A stretch of DNA of 64,000 nt from assembly GCF_004402235.1 (NCBI RefSeq), contig NZ_SOFS01000005.1:1-64000 (forward strand). Direction: 5' to 3'. Both the position numbers and the translations under genes were made by a program. Positions within the stretch are counted from its first letter, which is position 1; each line of letters begins with the position of its first letter. Of the stretch, positions 55,928 to 64,000 are shown piece after piece. This DNA is from Cryobacterium glucosi. Its GTDB lineage: Bacteria; Actinomycetota; Actinomycetes; Actinomycetales; Microbacteriaceae. The notes below the pieces were generated by a model. It did not search any database. It was not told where the DNA came from and saw only the letters and a list, made by a program, of their open reading frames with translations.

Positions 55928-58900
55928 ATGACCGACATCGGAACCGGATTCCTCAACGGGATCGAAGCTTTCGCCAATTCACGCCTCGGCGCCATGAGCG
56001 GCACGTCCTTCAAGGACACGGTGCCGTTCCTCGAGTCGATCGTCACCTTCGGCGCCGTCGGCGACGTCAAGCCGACCTTCGAGAAGCTCAAGGCCGACAT
56101 CAAGGCCGCCGTCGCCCTGGTGGAACCGATTGCCGAGAAGATCAAGAAGCAGACCGAGCTCATCGCCAAGATGGTGAAGGAGTCGGCAGATGACATCGAC
56201 AAGGACGACTTCAACGTCGATACCGCCGCGAGGGTCGCTGTGCGCATCGGCATGGCCCTCGCCGCGATGGACGAGGCGTTCAACATCGTCGCCAAGGAGC
56301 TGGCCAAGAAGGCGGACGGCACCGTCGACGAGACCATCCGTTCCGGCCTGATGGATCTCTGGAACCCGTGGGCGCAACCGTTCAAGAATCTCGGCGCCGG
56401 TTCCGGCAAGCTTCTGAACAGCTTCGGGAAGAACGTGCTCGGCGTCGATGACCTGGTGAAGAAGCTCGGCGACAACCTCGCCCTCGACCGCACCGACGGA
56501 AAGTTCCTCCTGGCTGCCACATTCCTCCGCTCCGGCCAGGTGAAGCTGGGCGCGATGACGCTCGACCAGGTCACGTTCGAGGCGTTCCTGCAGTTCAGCG
56601 ACCGCGAGATCGCGAACCCGACGGCCGAGGAGAAGACCAGCCTGCTGGAGCGCGACGGCAAGTGGTTCATCGGCGATGTGGCGATCCTCGGTCTGCGCTT
56701 CCGCACGATCCTGCAGCCCGGCCTCACGAGCGACCCCCTGCTGGCGAAGGTCATGCCGGGCTCCGAAGACCCGAAGGCCACGACCCTCACGACGGTCTCG
56801 CTCGACACCGGACAGGGGTTCTACATCGGTGACGGCCGCGGTAATGAGAAGGCGGTTCTGCCCACGCGTTTCTCGTTCCCGGGGGTCGAACTGCGCGAGG
56901 TGGCGTTCGGGCTCGTGCGCAACCCGGCTCGGGAGGTCACCGGATTCGAACTCACCACGTCGATCGCCGCGAAGCTGGGGGATGTCATCGGGCTGCAGAT
57001 CGTCGGCTCCGGTTTCGTGGTGACACCCGAGGGTGAGGCCGAGCAGCAGGCCGTCTTCAACCTCCCCGTCTCGCCTCGCTGGCCGGATGCGATCGGCTTG
57101 CGAGTGAAGGCAGGCCCCGTCACGGGTGGCGGGTTCATCCAACGCGTCGAGCGCACCTACAAGGTCGGCGGGCAGGACGTGAAGCGGGTCGAGTTCGGCG
57201 GGGTCGTCCAGCTTCAGATCCTCAAGTTCGGCCTGTCGGCCATAGTCATCCTCTCGCCGGACCCGTTCTCCATCGTGCTCGTCATCGGCGTGCGTTTCCC
57301 CGTGGCGATCGACCTCAGCATGGGATTCACTCTGAACGGCATCGGTGGCATCCTGGCGCTCAACCGCGGTCTCGACCTCGAAGAGCTCCGCTCCGGGATG
57401 AAGGAGCACATCCTCGACAAGATGTTGTTCCCCGACAACCCCGTCGCCGAGGCGCCCAAGCTGCTCGAGAAGGTGGCGCACGTGTTCCCGCCGAAGGACG
57501 GCGGCTTCGTCTTCGGCCCGATCGTCGAACTCGGCTGGGGTTCGCAGGCGAAGTTCGTGGAGATGAAGCTCGGCGTGGTGCTCGCGCTTCCCGATCCGAT
57601 GATCGTCATTCTCGGCTCCCTGCGGGTGCGAGTGCCGACAAAGGAGGCGCCGATCACCGACATCCGCGCCGACGTCTTCGTGGCGATCACCCCCGACTAC
57701 CTGCTGCTGTTCGCGAGCATGCGCGACTCCACCGTGGCCGGCATCAAGATCTCGGGTGACCTCGGCCTCTACATTCAGTGGTCGGGCAACGGAGCGTTCG
57801 AGTTCTCGGTCGGCGGCTTTCACCCCGAGTACGAGAAGCTGACGGGCGGCAAGCCGAAGCTCGGTGACATGGACAGGGTCACCATCGACCTTTCGCCGTC
57901 CAAGGCGATCAGTTTTGTCATCAAGGCGTATTTCGCCATCACGGCGGGCTCGGTCATGCTCGGCGTCGATGGGCGCCTCAACGCCGACTTCTCCGTCATC
58001 GTGGCGAAGGCCTGGCTCACGCTCGACATGATCTTCATCTGGGCGCCGCGCTTCGCCTTCAAGATCACCATCGAGGTGGGCGTCGAGGTTGAGCTGCTCG
58101 GCTTCACGCTCTGCTCCATCGTCTTCCGCGGCTCGCTCGAGGGGACCAAACCGTTCCGCCTGGCTGGGCACATCAAGGTCGACGTCTGGTTCCTCCCCAC
58201 CTTCGATGAGGATCTCGGTCCCGTCGAGTGGGGTGAGAAGCCGCCGCCGCTCATCGCCACGGTCGATGCCCTCCAGATCGCCGCAGCGGCGATGAACGAG
58301 CCCGACGCCTGGAAAGTACAGTTGCCCGACCACGCCGCGCAACTCGTCACCCTGGCCGAGGTCGACGACGTCGAGGGCCGAATCGGGCATCCGCTGGCCG
58401 GAGTCGAGGTGTCGCAGACCCAGGTGCCGTTGGGCGTCAAGATCGCGCGCATCGGCTCGGCATCGGTGAAGGCCGACATGGTGACCATCGGCACTCCGAC
58501 GGCGACCCCAGACTCCGGGCTCGTCGGCGCCGTCAGCGAGCTCAGGACGGCATTCGCCCCCGGGCAGTTCTTCGCGCTCGAGGGCGAGTCCCTGCTCGCC
58601 CGCTCGGGCTTCGAGGACATGACCGGCGGATGCCGCATCGCCGCGGCGACCACCCCGAAGGTCGGAACCCCGACGTCGGCGACCGTGGCGTACCAGACCT
58701 ACGTGCGCAATCCCGACGAGCCATCGGCGATGATCGAGTTCACGGGGACGTTCGCCACCATCGCGAACTCCTACGCCACGAAGACCAACGTGGGCAGGGC
58801 TGTGCGCGAGGTCGGCAATCCGTACACGCAGCCGGCTCCGCCGAACGCCGGTGTCACGGTCTCCGACAAGGGCTCGTCGAGGATCGCGGATGCCGCCACC

Positions 58901-59017
58901 GGTGCGGCGCTGCTCGCCGGCCTCGGAGAACTGAGCGCCACGCAGGCCGCGCTCGTGACAGCGGCAATCAACACCGAGAGCGCCGCAACTGCGACGCGCA
59001 TGATCGTGAAGGGGTGA
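55928..59017 (+). CDS. Giant protein A, DUF6603-like, unknown function
   Basis: A 1029-residue protein without a signal peptide. Residues 1-150 are helical, with a charged coiled-coil-like stretch LKADIKAAVALVEPIAEKIK. About 170-790 is beta-rich with alternating hydrophobic strands. The segments GFTLNGIGGILALNRGLDLEELR, KMLFPDNPVAEAPKLLEKVAHVFPP and FGPIVELGWGSQAK remind me of the DUF6603 group; this is from memory and needs a profile search. The C-terminal 200 residues (about 830-1029) are a separate Ala/Thr-rich domain. It begins an operon with giant proteins B and C (gap 4 bp). Function is unknown. Confidence 0.8.
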   Translation: MTDIGTGFLNGIEAFANSRLGAMSGTSFKDTVPFLESIVTFGAVGDVKPTFEKLKADIKAAVALVEPIAEKIKKQTELIAKMVKESADDIDKDDFNVDTAARVAVRIGMALAAMDEAFNIVAKELAKKADGTVDETIRSGLMDLWNPWAQPFKNLGAGSGKLLNSFGKNVLGVDDLVKKLGDNLALDRTDGKFLLAATFLRSGQVKLGAMTLDQVTFEAFLQFSDREIANPTAEEKTSLLERDGKWFIGDVAILGLRFRTILQPGLTSDPLLAKVMPGSEDPKATTLTTVSLDTGQGFYIGDGRGNEKAVLPTRFSFPGVELREVAFGLVRNPAREVTGFELTTSIAAKLGDVIGLQIVGSGFVVTPEGEAEQQAVFNLPVSPRWPDAIGLRVKAGPVTGGGFIQRVERTYKVGGQDVKRVEFGGVVQLQILKFGLSAIVILSPDPFSIVLVIGVRFPVAIDLSMGFTLNGIGGILALNRGLDLEELRSGMKEHILDKMLFPDNPVAEAPKLLEKVAHVFPPKDGGFVFGPIVELGWGSQAKFVEMKLGVVLALPDPMIVILGSLRVRVPTKEAPITDIRADVFVAITPDYLLLFASMRDSTVAGIKISGDLGLYIQWSGNGAFEFSVGGFHPEYEKLTGGKPKLGDMDRVTIDLSPSKAISFVIKAYFAITAGSVMLGVDGRLNADFSVIVAKAWLTLDMIFIWAPRFAFKITIEVGVEVELLGFTLCSIVFRGSLEGTKPFRLAGHIKVDVWFLPTFDEDLGPVEWGEKPPPLIATVDALQIAAAAMNEPDAWKVQLPDHAAQLVTLAEVDDVEGRIGHPLAGVEVSQTQVPLGVKIARIGSASVKADMVTIGTPTATPDSGLVGAVSELRTAFAPGQFFALEGESLLARSGFEDMTGGCRIAAATTPKVGTPTSATVAYQTYVRNPDEPSAMIEFTGTFATIANSYATKTNVGRAVREVGNPYTQPAPPNAGVTVSDKGSSRIADAATGAALLAGLGELSATQAALVTAAINTESAATATRMIVKG

Positions 59018-59021
59018 CCTG

Positions 59022-62000
59022 ATGGCCGACCTGGATGCCATCGCAGCGAGCGTCGTCGCGCCGCTCGACCGCACGGCCACTCATGTGGTGCGCGACGCCT
59101 TCGCCCTGGCGATCGCTCCTGAGGACGACTTCGATGAGAGCGCCGTTGCGATCGAGTCGCTCGAGTTCGCGTCGACGGTCGTCGGCGGCCTCTCCGCAGC
59201 GGCGAGCGCTCCGCCCCCCGGCAAGGTGCGTTCCAGCTCCGAGGTGAAGGTTCCCCTGACCGACAGCGCCGGGGGATCGGCATCCGCAGACCTCTCGGTG
59301 ACCCTGTACGGTCCGGGCGACGTGCGCGGCATCGACCCGGCGCAGATCGTGCGGCGCTTCCCCGCCCCGGGCGTTCGCACAGCCGAGGAGACCGTGCTGG
59401 CCCACATCGAATTCGATCGCCCCGAGCTGCCGTGGGCGTTCAGCGCCGCACAGCAGGCTCCGGTCATGCGTCCCTGGCTTACTCTCGTCGTGCTCGAGCG
59501 TTCGACGGTCATGCGCGAGCCGGCGTCCAGGACACTGCTCCCCGTGTTCCAGGTGGCGCTCGCGCAATTGCCGACGCTCACTCGCGCCGACCTGTGGGCG
59601 CATGCCCAGGTACCGGCCACGACGACAGGGCAGGACCTCTCCGCCCGGTTCTCACCAGCGCACGCTCCCGTCAACCTGTCCCGGGTCATCTCACCGCGCA
59701 TCCTGAAACAGGACACCGACTACATCGCGGCCCTCGTGCCGACGACCGACGTGGGCGTGCGCGGAGGTCTCGGCCTCGCGGGCGGCACCCTCGACCCGGC
59801 CTGGACCAGTTCCTCACCAGACCCGGTGCGACTCCCGGTCTACGACAGCTGGGAGTTCCGCACCGGTCCCGACGGCGACTTCCGCTCGCTCGCGATCAAG
59901 CTGCAGGGGATCGCCGCACCCTACGAGGTCGGGCGCAAGTTCATCGACACGTCGCAGCCGGGCAAGCCACTGCGGGCCCTCGGTGCCGACGAGGTCGGGC
60001 GCAAGCAGGTGCTGCGTTGTGCCCTGTTCTCGCCGAGCGCGCCGTCAACTCCTGAGCAGCAGATCGCGGAGACGGCGGTCTGGCCCGCCGAAATGGTCGA
60101 CGGCCTGCGCGCCGAACTCGATCTGCCTGCCGCCATCGAGGGCACGCAGGAGCAGACGGATGGCGTGCCCGACCTGCCCATCATCGGCCCGCGCATCTAC
60201 GCCAAGCTGCATCGAGGGAGTGCCGTCATCGAGGGCTCCGACTGGTTCGCCGAGCTGAACCTCGCTCCGGTGAAGCGCATCGTGGGCGGGCTTGGAACCC
60301 GGGTGGTACAGAGGGACCAGGAGCGTCTGATGCAGTCGGCGTGGGCCCAGCTCGGGGAGGTGGAGGCGGCGAATCGCGCCATCCGCCTGGCACAGCTGGC
60401 AGAACTGCTCGCCACCAGGCTCCACGGCAGGATCAGTGAGCTGCAGGCCGGGCACCTGCTGCAGGTCGCCGCTCCTCTCGCCACCCGGATCTCGGTCGCT
60501 GCGGGCAGCACGCTGTTCGCCGATGTGGTCCTGAGCTCGACCCCGGTCGCAGCGACGACGAGCGCCTTTCGGCGGGTCACCCGCCCGGCCGGACCGATGA
60601 TCAGGAGAACGGATGCCGCCTCCCGCGAACGCGCGGGCAACGTCGTGGGAACGGACGCGGGGCTCCGGGACTTCACCCGGGTATACGCGAACCCCGAGGG
60701 CATCGGGCGGCTCACGGCCGATGTCGTCGCCCACCTCGACCTGCAGCTCGTCAGTGCGGCGATCGGCGCTCCGATCGACACCATCGGCGGACTGTTGAAG
60801 GAGGCGAACGCACGCGTCGAGGGTACGGGCGGCTTCGCCACCTACCTCACCGAGCCGAGCCGCTGGAAGGCCGTCGACACCGGCTTCGACCTGCGCGCGG
60901 ACCTCGCCACAAGGTGGAGCGAGCGGCTGCTGCGCTCGACATCCGTTCCCGCGATCGAGTCCATCCGTGCCCAGCGCATCGGCCCGCTCGCCGCCGAGCT
61001 CTCGCTCTCGAAGGCGACGATCGCCAGCCCGCTGCGCGAACGCCTGAAAGGTACGGCCGTGAAGCTGAACGACCGGGTGCTGGTCGACCTCGGCATCGTC
61101 GACGTGCACCCTGTCGACGTGCACCCCGTTGACGTACACCCCGTTGACGTACACCCTGTCGACCTGCACCCGGTCGACGTGCACCCGGTCGACGTGCACC
61201 CCGTTGACGTACACCCCGTTGACGTACACCCCGTTGACGTACACCCTGTCGACCTGCACCCGTTCGAGGTCGGCCCAATCGTCGCACCGTTGAACCCGCG
61301 CGCGCCGATCATCAGGAGATCACCCATCGGCGGCGCGGTGGGCCGCCTCCGGCAGGGCGGTGGCGCGGTGCGGGTTCCCCTCGGCGGCGGCGAATTCCGT
61401 CGCGTCCCGGTCGAAGGCCACGTGCTCATCGGCGGACGCGGCCTCAGGGTCATCGACGCGCAGCACCTCAAGAAACTCGGCGACATGAGGGACGTGGCCG
61501 AACTCGATGCCGGACTGGCCCAGTTCGCAGACCTGGCCGAGGTGAAGCTCACCCCCGCCCTTGATCGCATCAACGAGCTTCCGCTCGACGTGCTGCGCGC
61601 CGAGATGACGTCGCTCATCGATCCCGGGGCCCTGCTCACGATCGATGCCGTGCCGCACCGCGACGCCCTGGCCGTCGCATCCGCCGCCATCATCGGGGAG
61701 ATCGATCCCCGGCACACCGTGCGCTCCTCCCTCGCCGGGAGACTTCACCTCAGCGTTGGCCTCGCGGATCGCTGGTTCGCCCAGCCGCGTATCGCACCGA
61801 TCATGGCGGCGCCGCGTTTCGACCGGCCGATGTACCGCGCACTCGAGGAGTACGACCGTGAGTGGCTCGTCCCCGGGCTCGGCCTTCTGCCGGCAAGCGA
61901 CTTCGTCACTGTACTCTCCACCAACAGTGAGTTCATGGCGGCGTTCTTCGTCGGCCTGAGCGACGAAATGGGCCGGGAGCTGCTCTGGCGGGGCTACCCG

Positions 62001-62528
62001 ACCGACCAGCGCGGCACCTACTTCCACCGTTTCTGGAACCCGACAGCCGACGAGCTGGCGACACCCATCCACCTGTTCCCGGCGACGCCTCTCGCGGCGC
62101 AGATCTCCCTCGGCGGTGGCGACGGCCGTGCCGTGATCGTGGTCAAGAGCGAGCTTGTGCGGCGTTTCCCTGATCTCATCATCCAGGCGGTGAAGAACCA
62201 GGGCACTGTGCGCGATCCGGTTTTTGAGAAGGTCGGCTCTCCGCAGCAGACCGCCCCCGTGCTCTTCTCCGAGGTGCTCGATCCCGACATCGCGCTCGTG
62301 GGCGTCGACCTCTCCGTCGACGAGCTCGACGGGGAGCAGTGGTGGATCACCATCGCCGAGCATCCCAGCGCCACCCGATTCCAGCGGCCGGCCGACGCCC
62401 AGCTGCCGGCCGACCAGAAGCACCTCACCGACACAGCACCGCATTCCGCCGCCTATGCCGAGAAGCACCTGCACCGTCCGGTGCGGGTCGCATTCCAGGC
62501 GACGGACCTCATCGTGAGAGAGGCGTAG
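59022..62528 (+). CDS. Giant protein B with VD[V/L]HP pentapeptide repeats, unknown function
   Basis: A 1168-residue protein without a signal peptide or membrane helices. About 1-690 is a mixed domain with QQAPVMRPWLTLVVLE near 146-161 and SWEFRTGPDGDFRSLAIKLQ near 287. Residues 693-747 are eleven VD[V/L]HP units, followed by a Gly/Arg linker (RLRQGGGAVRVPLGGG). The C-terminal domain (about 830-1168) has MGRELLWRGYPTDQRGTYF (983-1001) and WWITIAEHPSATRF. I recall similar ELLWREYPTDQRGTYF wording in other large uncharacterised bacterial proteins, but know of no function. It is closely packed with A and C. Confidence 0.82.
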   Translation: MADLDAIAASVVAPLDRTATHVVRDAFALAIAPEDDFDESAVAIESLEFASTVVGGLSAAASAPPPGKVRSSSEVKVPLTDSAGGSASADLSVTLYGPGDVRGIDPAQIVRRFPAPGVRTAEETVLAHIEFDRPELPWAFSAAQQAPVMRPWLTLVVLERSTVMREPASRTLLPVFQVALAQLPTLTRADLWAHAQVPATTTGQDLSARFSPAHAPVNLSRVISPRILKQDTDYIAALVPTTDVGVRGGLGLAGGTLDPAWTSSSPDPVRLPVYDSWEFRTGPDGDFRSLAIKLQGIAAPYEVGRKFIDTSQPGKPLRALGADEVGRKQVLRCALFSPSAPSTPEQQIAETAVWPAEMVDGLRAELDLPAAIEGTQEQTDGVPDLPIIGPRIYAKLHRGSAVIEGSDWFAELNLAPVKRIVGGLGTRVVQRDQERLMQSAWAQLGEVEAANRAIRLAQLAELLATRLHGRISELQAGHLLQVAAPLATRISVAAGSTLFADVVLSSTPVAATTSAFRRVTRPAGPMIRRTDAASRERAGNVVGTDAGLRDFTRVYANPEGIGRLTADVVAHLDLQLVSAAIGAPIDTIGGLLKEANARVEGTGGFATYLTEPSRWKAVDTGFDLRADLATRWSERLLRSTSVPAIESIRAQRIGPLAAELSLSKATIASPLRERLKGTAVKLNDRVLVDLGIVDVHPVDVHPVDVHPVDVHPVDLHPVDVHPVDVHPVDVHPVDVHPVDVHPVDLHPFEVGPIVAPLNPRAPIIRRSPIGGAVGRLRQGGGAVRVPLGGGEFRRVPVEGHVLIGGRGLRVIDAQHLKKLGDMRDVAELDAGLAQFADLAEVKLTPALDRINELPLDVLRAEMTSLIDPGALLTIDAVPHRDALAVASAAIIGEIDPRHTVRSSLAGRLHLSVGLADRWFAQPRIAPIMAAPRFDRPMYRALEEYDREWLVPGLGLLPASDFVTVLSTNSEFMAAFFVGLSDEMGRELLWRGYPTDQRGTYFHRFWNPTADELATPIHLFPATPLAAQISLGGGDGRAVIVVKSELVRRFPDLIIQAVKNQGTVRDPVFEKVGSPQQTAPVLFSEVLDPDIALVGVDLSVDELDGEQWWITIAEHPSATRFQRPADAQLPADQKHLTDTAPHSAAYAEKHLHRPVRVAFQATDLIVREA
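61098..61262 (+). repeat. Eleven tandem 15-bp units coding VD[V/L]HP
   Basis: Units fall into dialects: GTCGACGTGCACCCn (units 1, 2, 6, 7), GTTGACGTACACCCn (3, 4, 8, 9, 10) and GTCGACCTGCACCCG (5, 11). Units 2-5 recur as 7-11 with one extra GTTGAC unit. This points to recent segmental duplication. All units keep frame inside giant protein B. Confidence 0.95.
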
Positions 62529-62531
62529 ACC

Positions 62532-64000
62532 ATGCCCGTCGAGACCCCAGCCGTCCTGGCCAGAGTTCGCGAGCGCATCGCCACCCTTGCCGAGAAGCGC
62601 CGAACGCTCATCCGGCGGCCGGCCGACCACGTTCGGCGCGGCGAGATCCTCGCGCTCGACGACGACCTGCGCGAGATCATCGGCGGGTTGCGGGACCGCC
62701 TCGACCCGTGTGATGCGTCTCCCGAGGTTCCGCTGGTGCTGCTACCCGTCCGCATCGAGAGCAAGCTGACCCCGGGCACTTCGACGCTTCGGGTGCGCAT
62801 CTCGCCCGACGAGGCGCACATCGACAGCCTGCTGCGCTCGGTGACGGATGCCGAGGTCGCCGCCGGAGCGGCATACTGGTCGGCCGTCTGGACCGACGTC
62901 GCCGATGCGGTCGCCTGGCCCGCACTCACCGCGGCCGTGGGAGAACGCCGTGCCGGGTGGGTAGCCGAAGTCACGACGCCCACCAACCTCGCCACCCGAG
63001 GACAGGGCGCCCCGATCTTCCCTGCATCACCGGAGGAGGTGGCCCACGGCACCGTGGCCCGCTGCCTTCCCGACCAGTTCGTGGTGCGGGTGTTTCCGAA
63101 CGGAGCAGCACCGATCACGGTGACCGGTTCGCCGGTTGCGACCGACGTGCCGCTCTCGCCGATCGCGTTCGGCGACGACGAGCTGAGCCAGGTAGCTGGC
63201 CTCACCGTGCCGGTCGGCTCGGAGTGGACAGTTGACTTCGAGGCGGCCAAGAAGGCGGGCCTGGGGGTGGAGGTGCAGCTGCCCGGCGGCACCACGCTCA
63301 TCGACCGCGTCGTGGTGGTCGGAACGCGCAACTCGGTCTCTGAGGAGGCCAACGCCGCCGACTTCGTCGACCTCCTCACCAGTCACCGGTTCAGCGACGG
63401 TGTCTCCCTGTTGGCCGCCGGAACCGCCACCAACAATGCGGATGCCGAACGCTCGCCCTATCGTCCGGCCGCGAGCGCCGGCGCCCCGCCAGTGGAATCG
63501 CGCACGCCGTCGCGGGACGCCATCCTGCTCGCGGCAGCTCTCGGTCTCGACGCCGCATCCGTCGAGCATCTCATCCCCGCCGGACCGGTCTCGACCCTGG
63601 ACGAGGCTCAGGCCGCCGCCAATACCGCACTCTGGTTCGCGACCTGGGAGCCTGTGCTCGAGCGCCTTGACGACCTCGCCATCCCCGCGGTCACCCCGGG
63701 AAGCATCGAGTCGGCCAGGCGCCTGCACCGCGACTACGTGCGCGGAGCGGGGGCGGCCCCCGCGCTGCGCATCGGCGCCCAGCCATACGGCGTGCTGCCG
63801 GTCACGGATCTCGACGCCTGGCAGCCGCGCTCCGGCGAGACCACGGCGCAGCTCGTACCTCTTATCCGGCGCACGCTCGCCCGTTGGGTGAGCCGATCAC
63901 CCGTCGTTCCCCATGTGCGTCCCGGAGGCCAACTCGATGACCAGGACCTGCTCGACATGCTCGGCACCAGCCCTGTGGCCACCGGCGTGCGCGCCCGACC
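62532..64000 (+). CDS. Giant protein C, unknown function (partial, 3' end outside window)
   Basis: An open frame from ATG 62532, three bases after the gene B stop, to the window edge: 489 codons and no stop. The N-terminus is a charged helix (RVRERIATLAEKRRTLIRR). Then LVLLPVRIESKLTP and LRVRISPDEAHID (about 72-100) begin a domain that also contains AAYWSAVWTDVADAVAWPAL. Further on come LPDQFVVRVFPNGA and LRIGAQPYGVLPVTDL (about 416-431). The wording LPVR-E and PYG-LPV recurs in other giant uncharacterised bacterial proteins as I remember them. No catalytic motif was recognised. It is co-transcribed with A and B. Confidence 0.8.
   Translation, partial: MPVETPAVLARVRERIATLAEKRRTLIRRPADHVRRGEILALDDDLREIIGGLRDRLDPCDASPEVPLVLLPVRIESKLTPGTSTLRVRISPDEAHIDSLLRSVTDAEVAAGAAYWSAVWTDVADAVAWPALTAAVGERRAGWVAEVTTPTNLATRGQGAPIFPASPEEVAHGTVARCLPDQFVVRVFPNGAAPITVTGSPVATDVPLSPIAFGDDELSQVAGLTVPVGSEWTVDFEAAKKAGLGVEVQLPGGTTLIDRVVVVGTRNSVSEEANAADFVDLLTSHRFSDGVSLLAAGTATNNADAERSPYRPAASAGAPPVESRTPSRDAILLAAALGLDAASVEHLIPAGPVSTLDEAQAAANTALWFATWEPVLERLDDLAIPAVTPGSIESARRLHRDYVRGAGAAPALRIGAQPYGVLPVTDLDAWQPRSGETTAQLVPLIRRTLARWVSRSPVVPHVRPGGQLDDQDLLDMLGTSPVATGVRAR

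Noticed and set aside
55979..59080. Very long antisense open frame (1033 codons) opposite giant gene A
   Set aside because: It mirrors the codon structure of a GC-rich gene, has a composition rich in Arg, Asp, Glu and His with no domain, and lacks a ribosome-binding site.
60045..61259. Antisense frame opposite giant gene B with VNGVYVNGV-like repeats
   Set aside because: The repeat is the reverse complement of the VDVHP units; the rest of the frame has no domain. It is a shadow.
61098..61262. CRISPR-like array of short repeats
   Set aside because: Units are contiguous 15-mers without unique spacers and lie in frame inside a gene.
53496..64000. Integrated island using tRNA-Gln as attachment site
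   Set aside because: No integrase is present and I saw no copy of the tRNA 3' end further on in the window. It remains possible if the far end lies outside.

Overview
The window is high-GC DNA with short intergenic gaps, many 4-bp start/stop overlaps, actinobacterial families (DUF222/HNH protein, mycothiol-dependent DinB protein, MMPL transporter, YhgE/Pip protein, GAF-ANTAR regulators, Septum_form lipoprotein) and frequent GCATCC/GGATGC words. Together these suggest an actinobacterium, most likely of the family Microbacteriaceae. No plasmid, prophage, insertion-sequence or CRISPR signature was seen, so it reads as chromosome.

Layout. 1-5.2 kb is an accessory or stress-regulation patch: a truncated DUF222/HNH gene, a decayed cation P-type ATPase, two small membrane proteins, a gamma-butyrolactone-receptor-like TetR, a coupled pair of GAF-ANTAR regulators and a DUF1622 membrane protein. 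5.2-20.9 kb holds transport and metabolism: a GAP-family/AI-2E-family operon, a mycothiol-transferase-like protein, a flippase-like membrane protein, a CitAB/DcuSR-type two-component system divergent from its likely target dctA, a Mg2+ P-type ATPase, a flavodoxin, the biotin ECF transporter bioY-bioM-bioN and a GH15 glycosidase. 20.9-26.6 kb is a self-regulated export operon (TetR, MMPL protein with a decayed ABC-ATPase-like tail, YhgE/Pip protein). 26.7-30 kb has a sugar-isomerase-like protein and a fused trehalose synthase/phosphatase (otsA-otsB).

30-53.6 kb is dominated by amino-acid biosynthesis: ilvD-ilvB-ilvN-ilvC, serA, leuB-ilvE-FAH-family gene, then gltX and tRNA-Gln(CUG). These are interrupted by small regulator-plus-target modules: APC permease/nitrilase/GntR, TetR/MFS, TetR/oxidoreductase/DJ-1-PfpI, and class V aminotransferase/LysR. 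Several carry readable operators, and several regulators appear to be leaderless, with the -10 element 6-8 nt upstream of the start codon.

53.6-64 kb is the least explained part: a Septum_form/DUF5684-like lipoprotein, an orphan ParA-like ATPase and, divergent from it, an operon of three very large proteins (1029 aa, 1168 aa and at least 489 aa, running off the window) separated by 4 and 3 nt. The first resembles the DUF6603 group. The second carries eleven VD[V/L]HP pentapeptides, and the third belongs to the same kind of giant uncharacterised protein. I regard this cluster as the best candidate for an undescribed system; its function is unknown.
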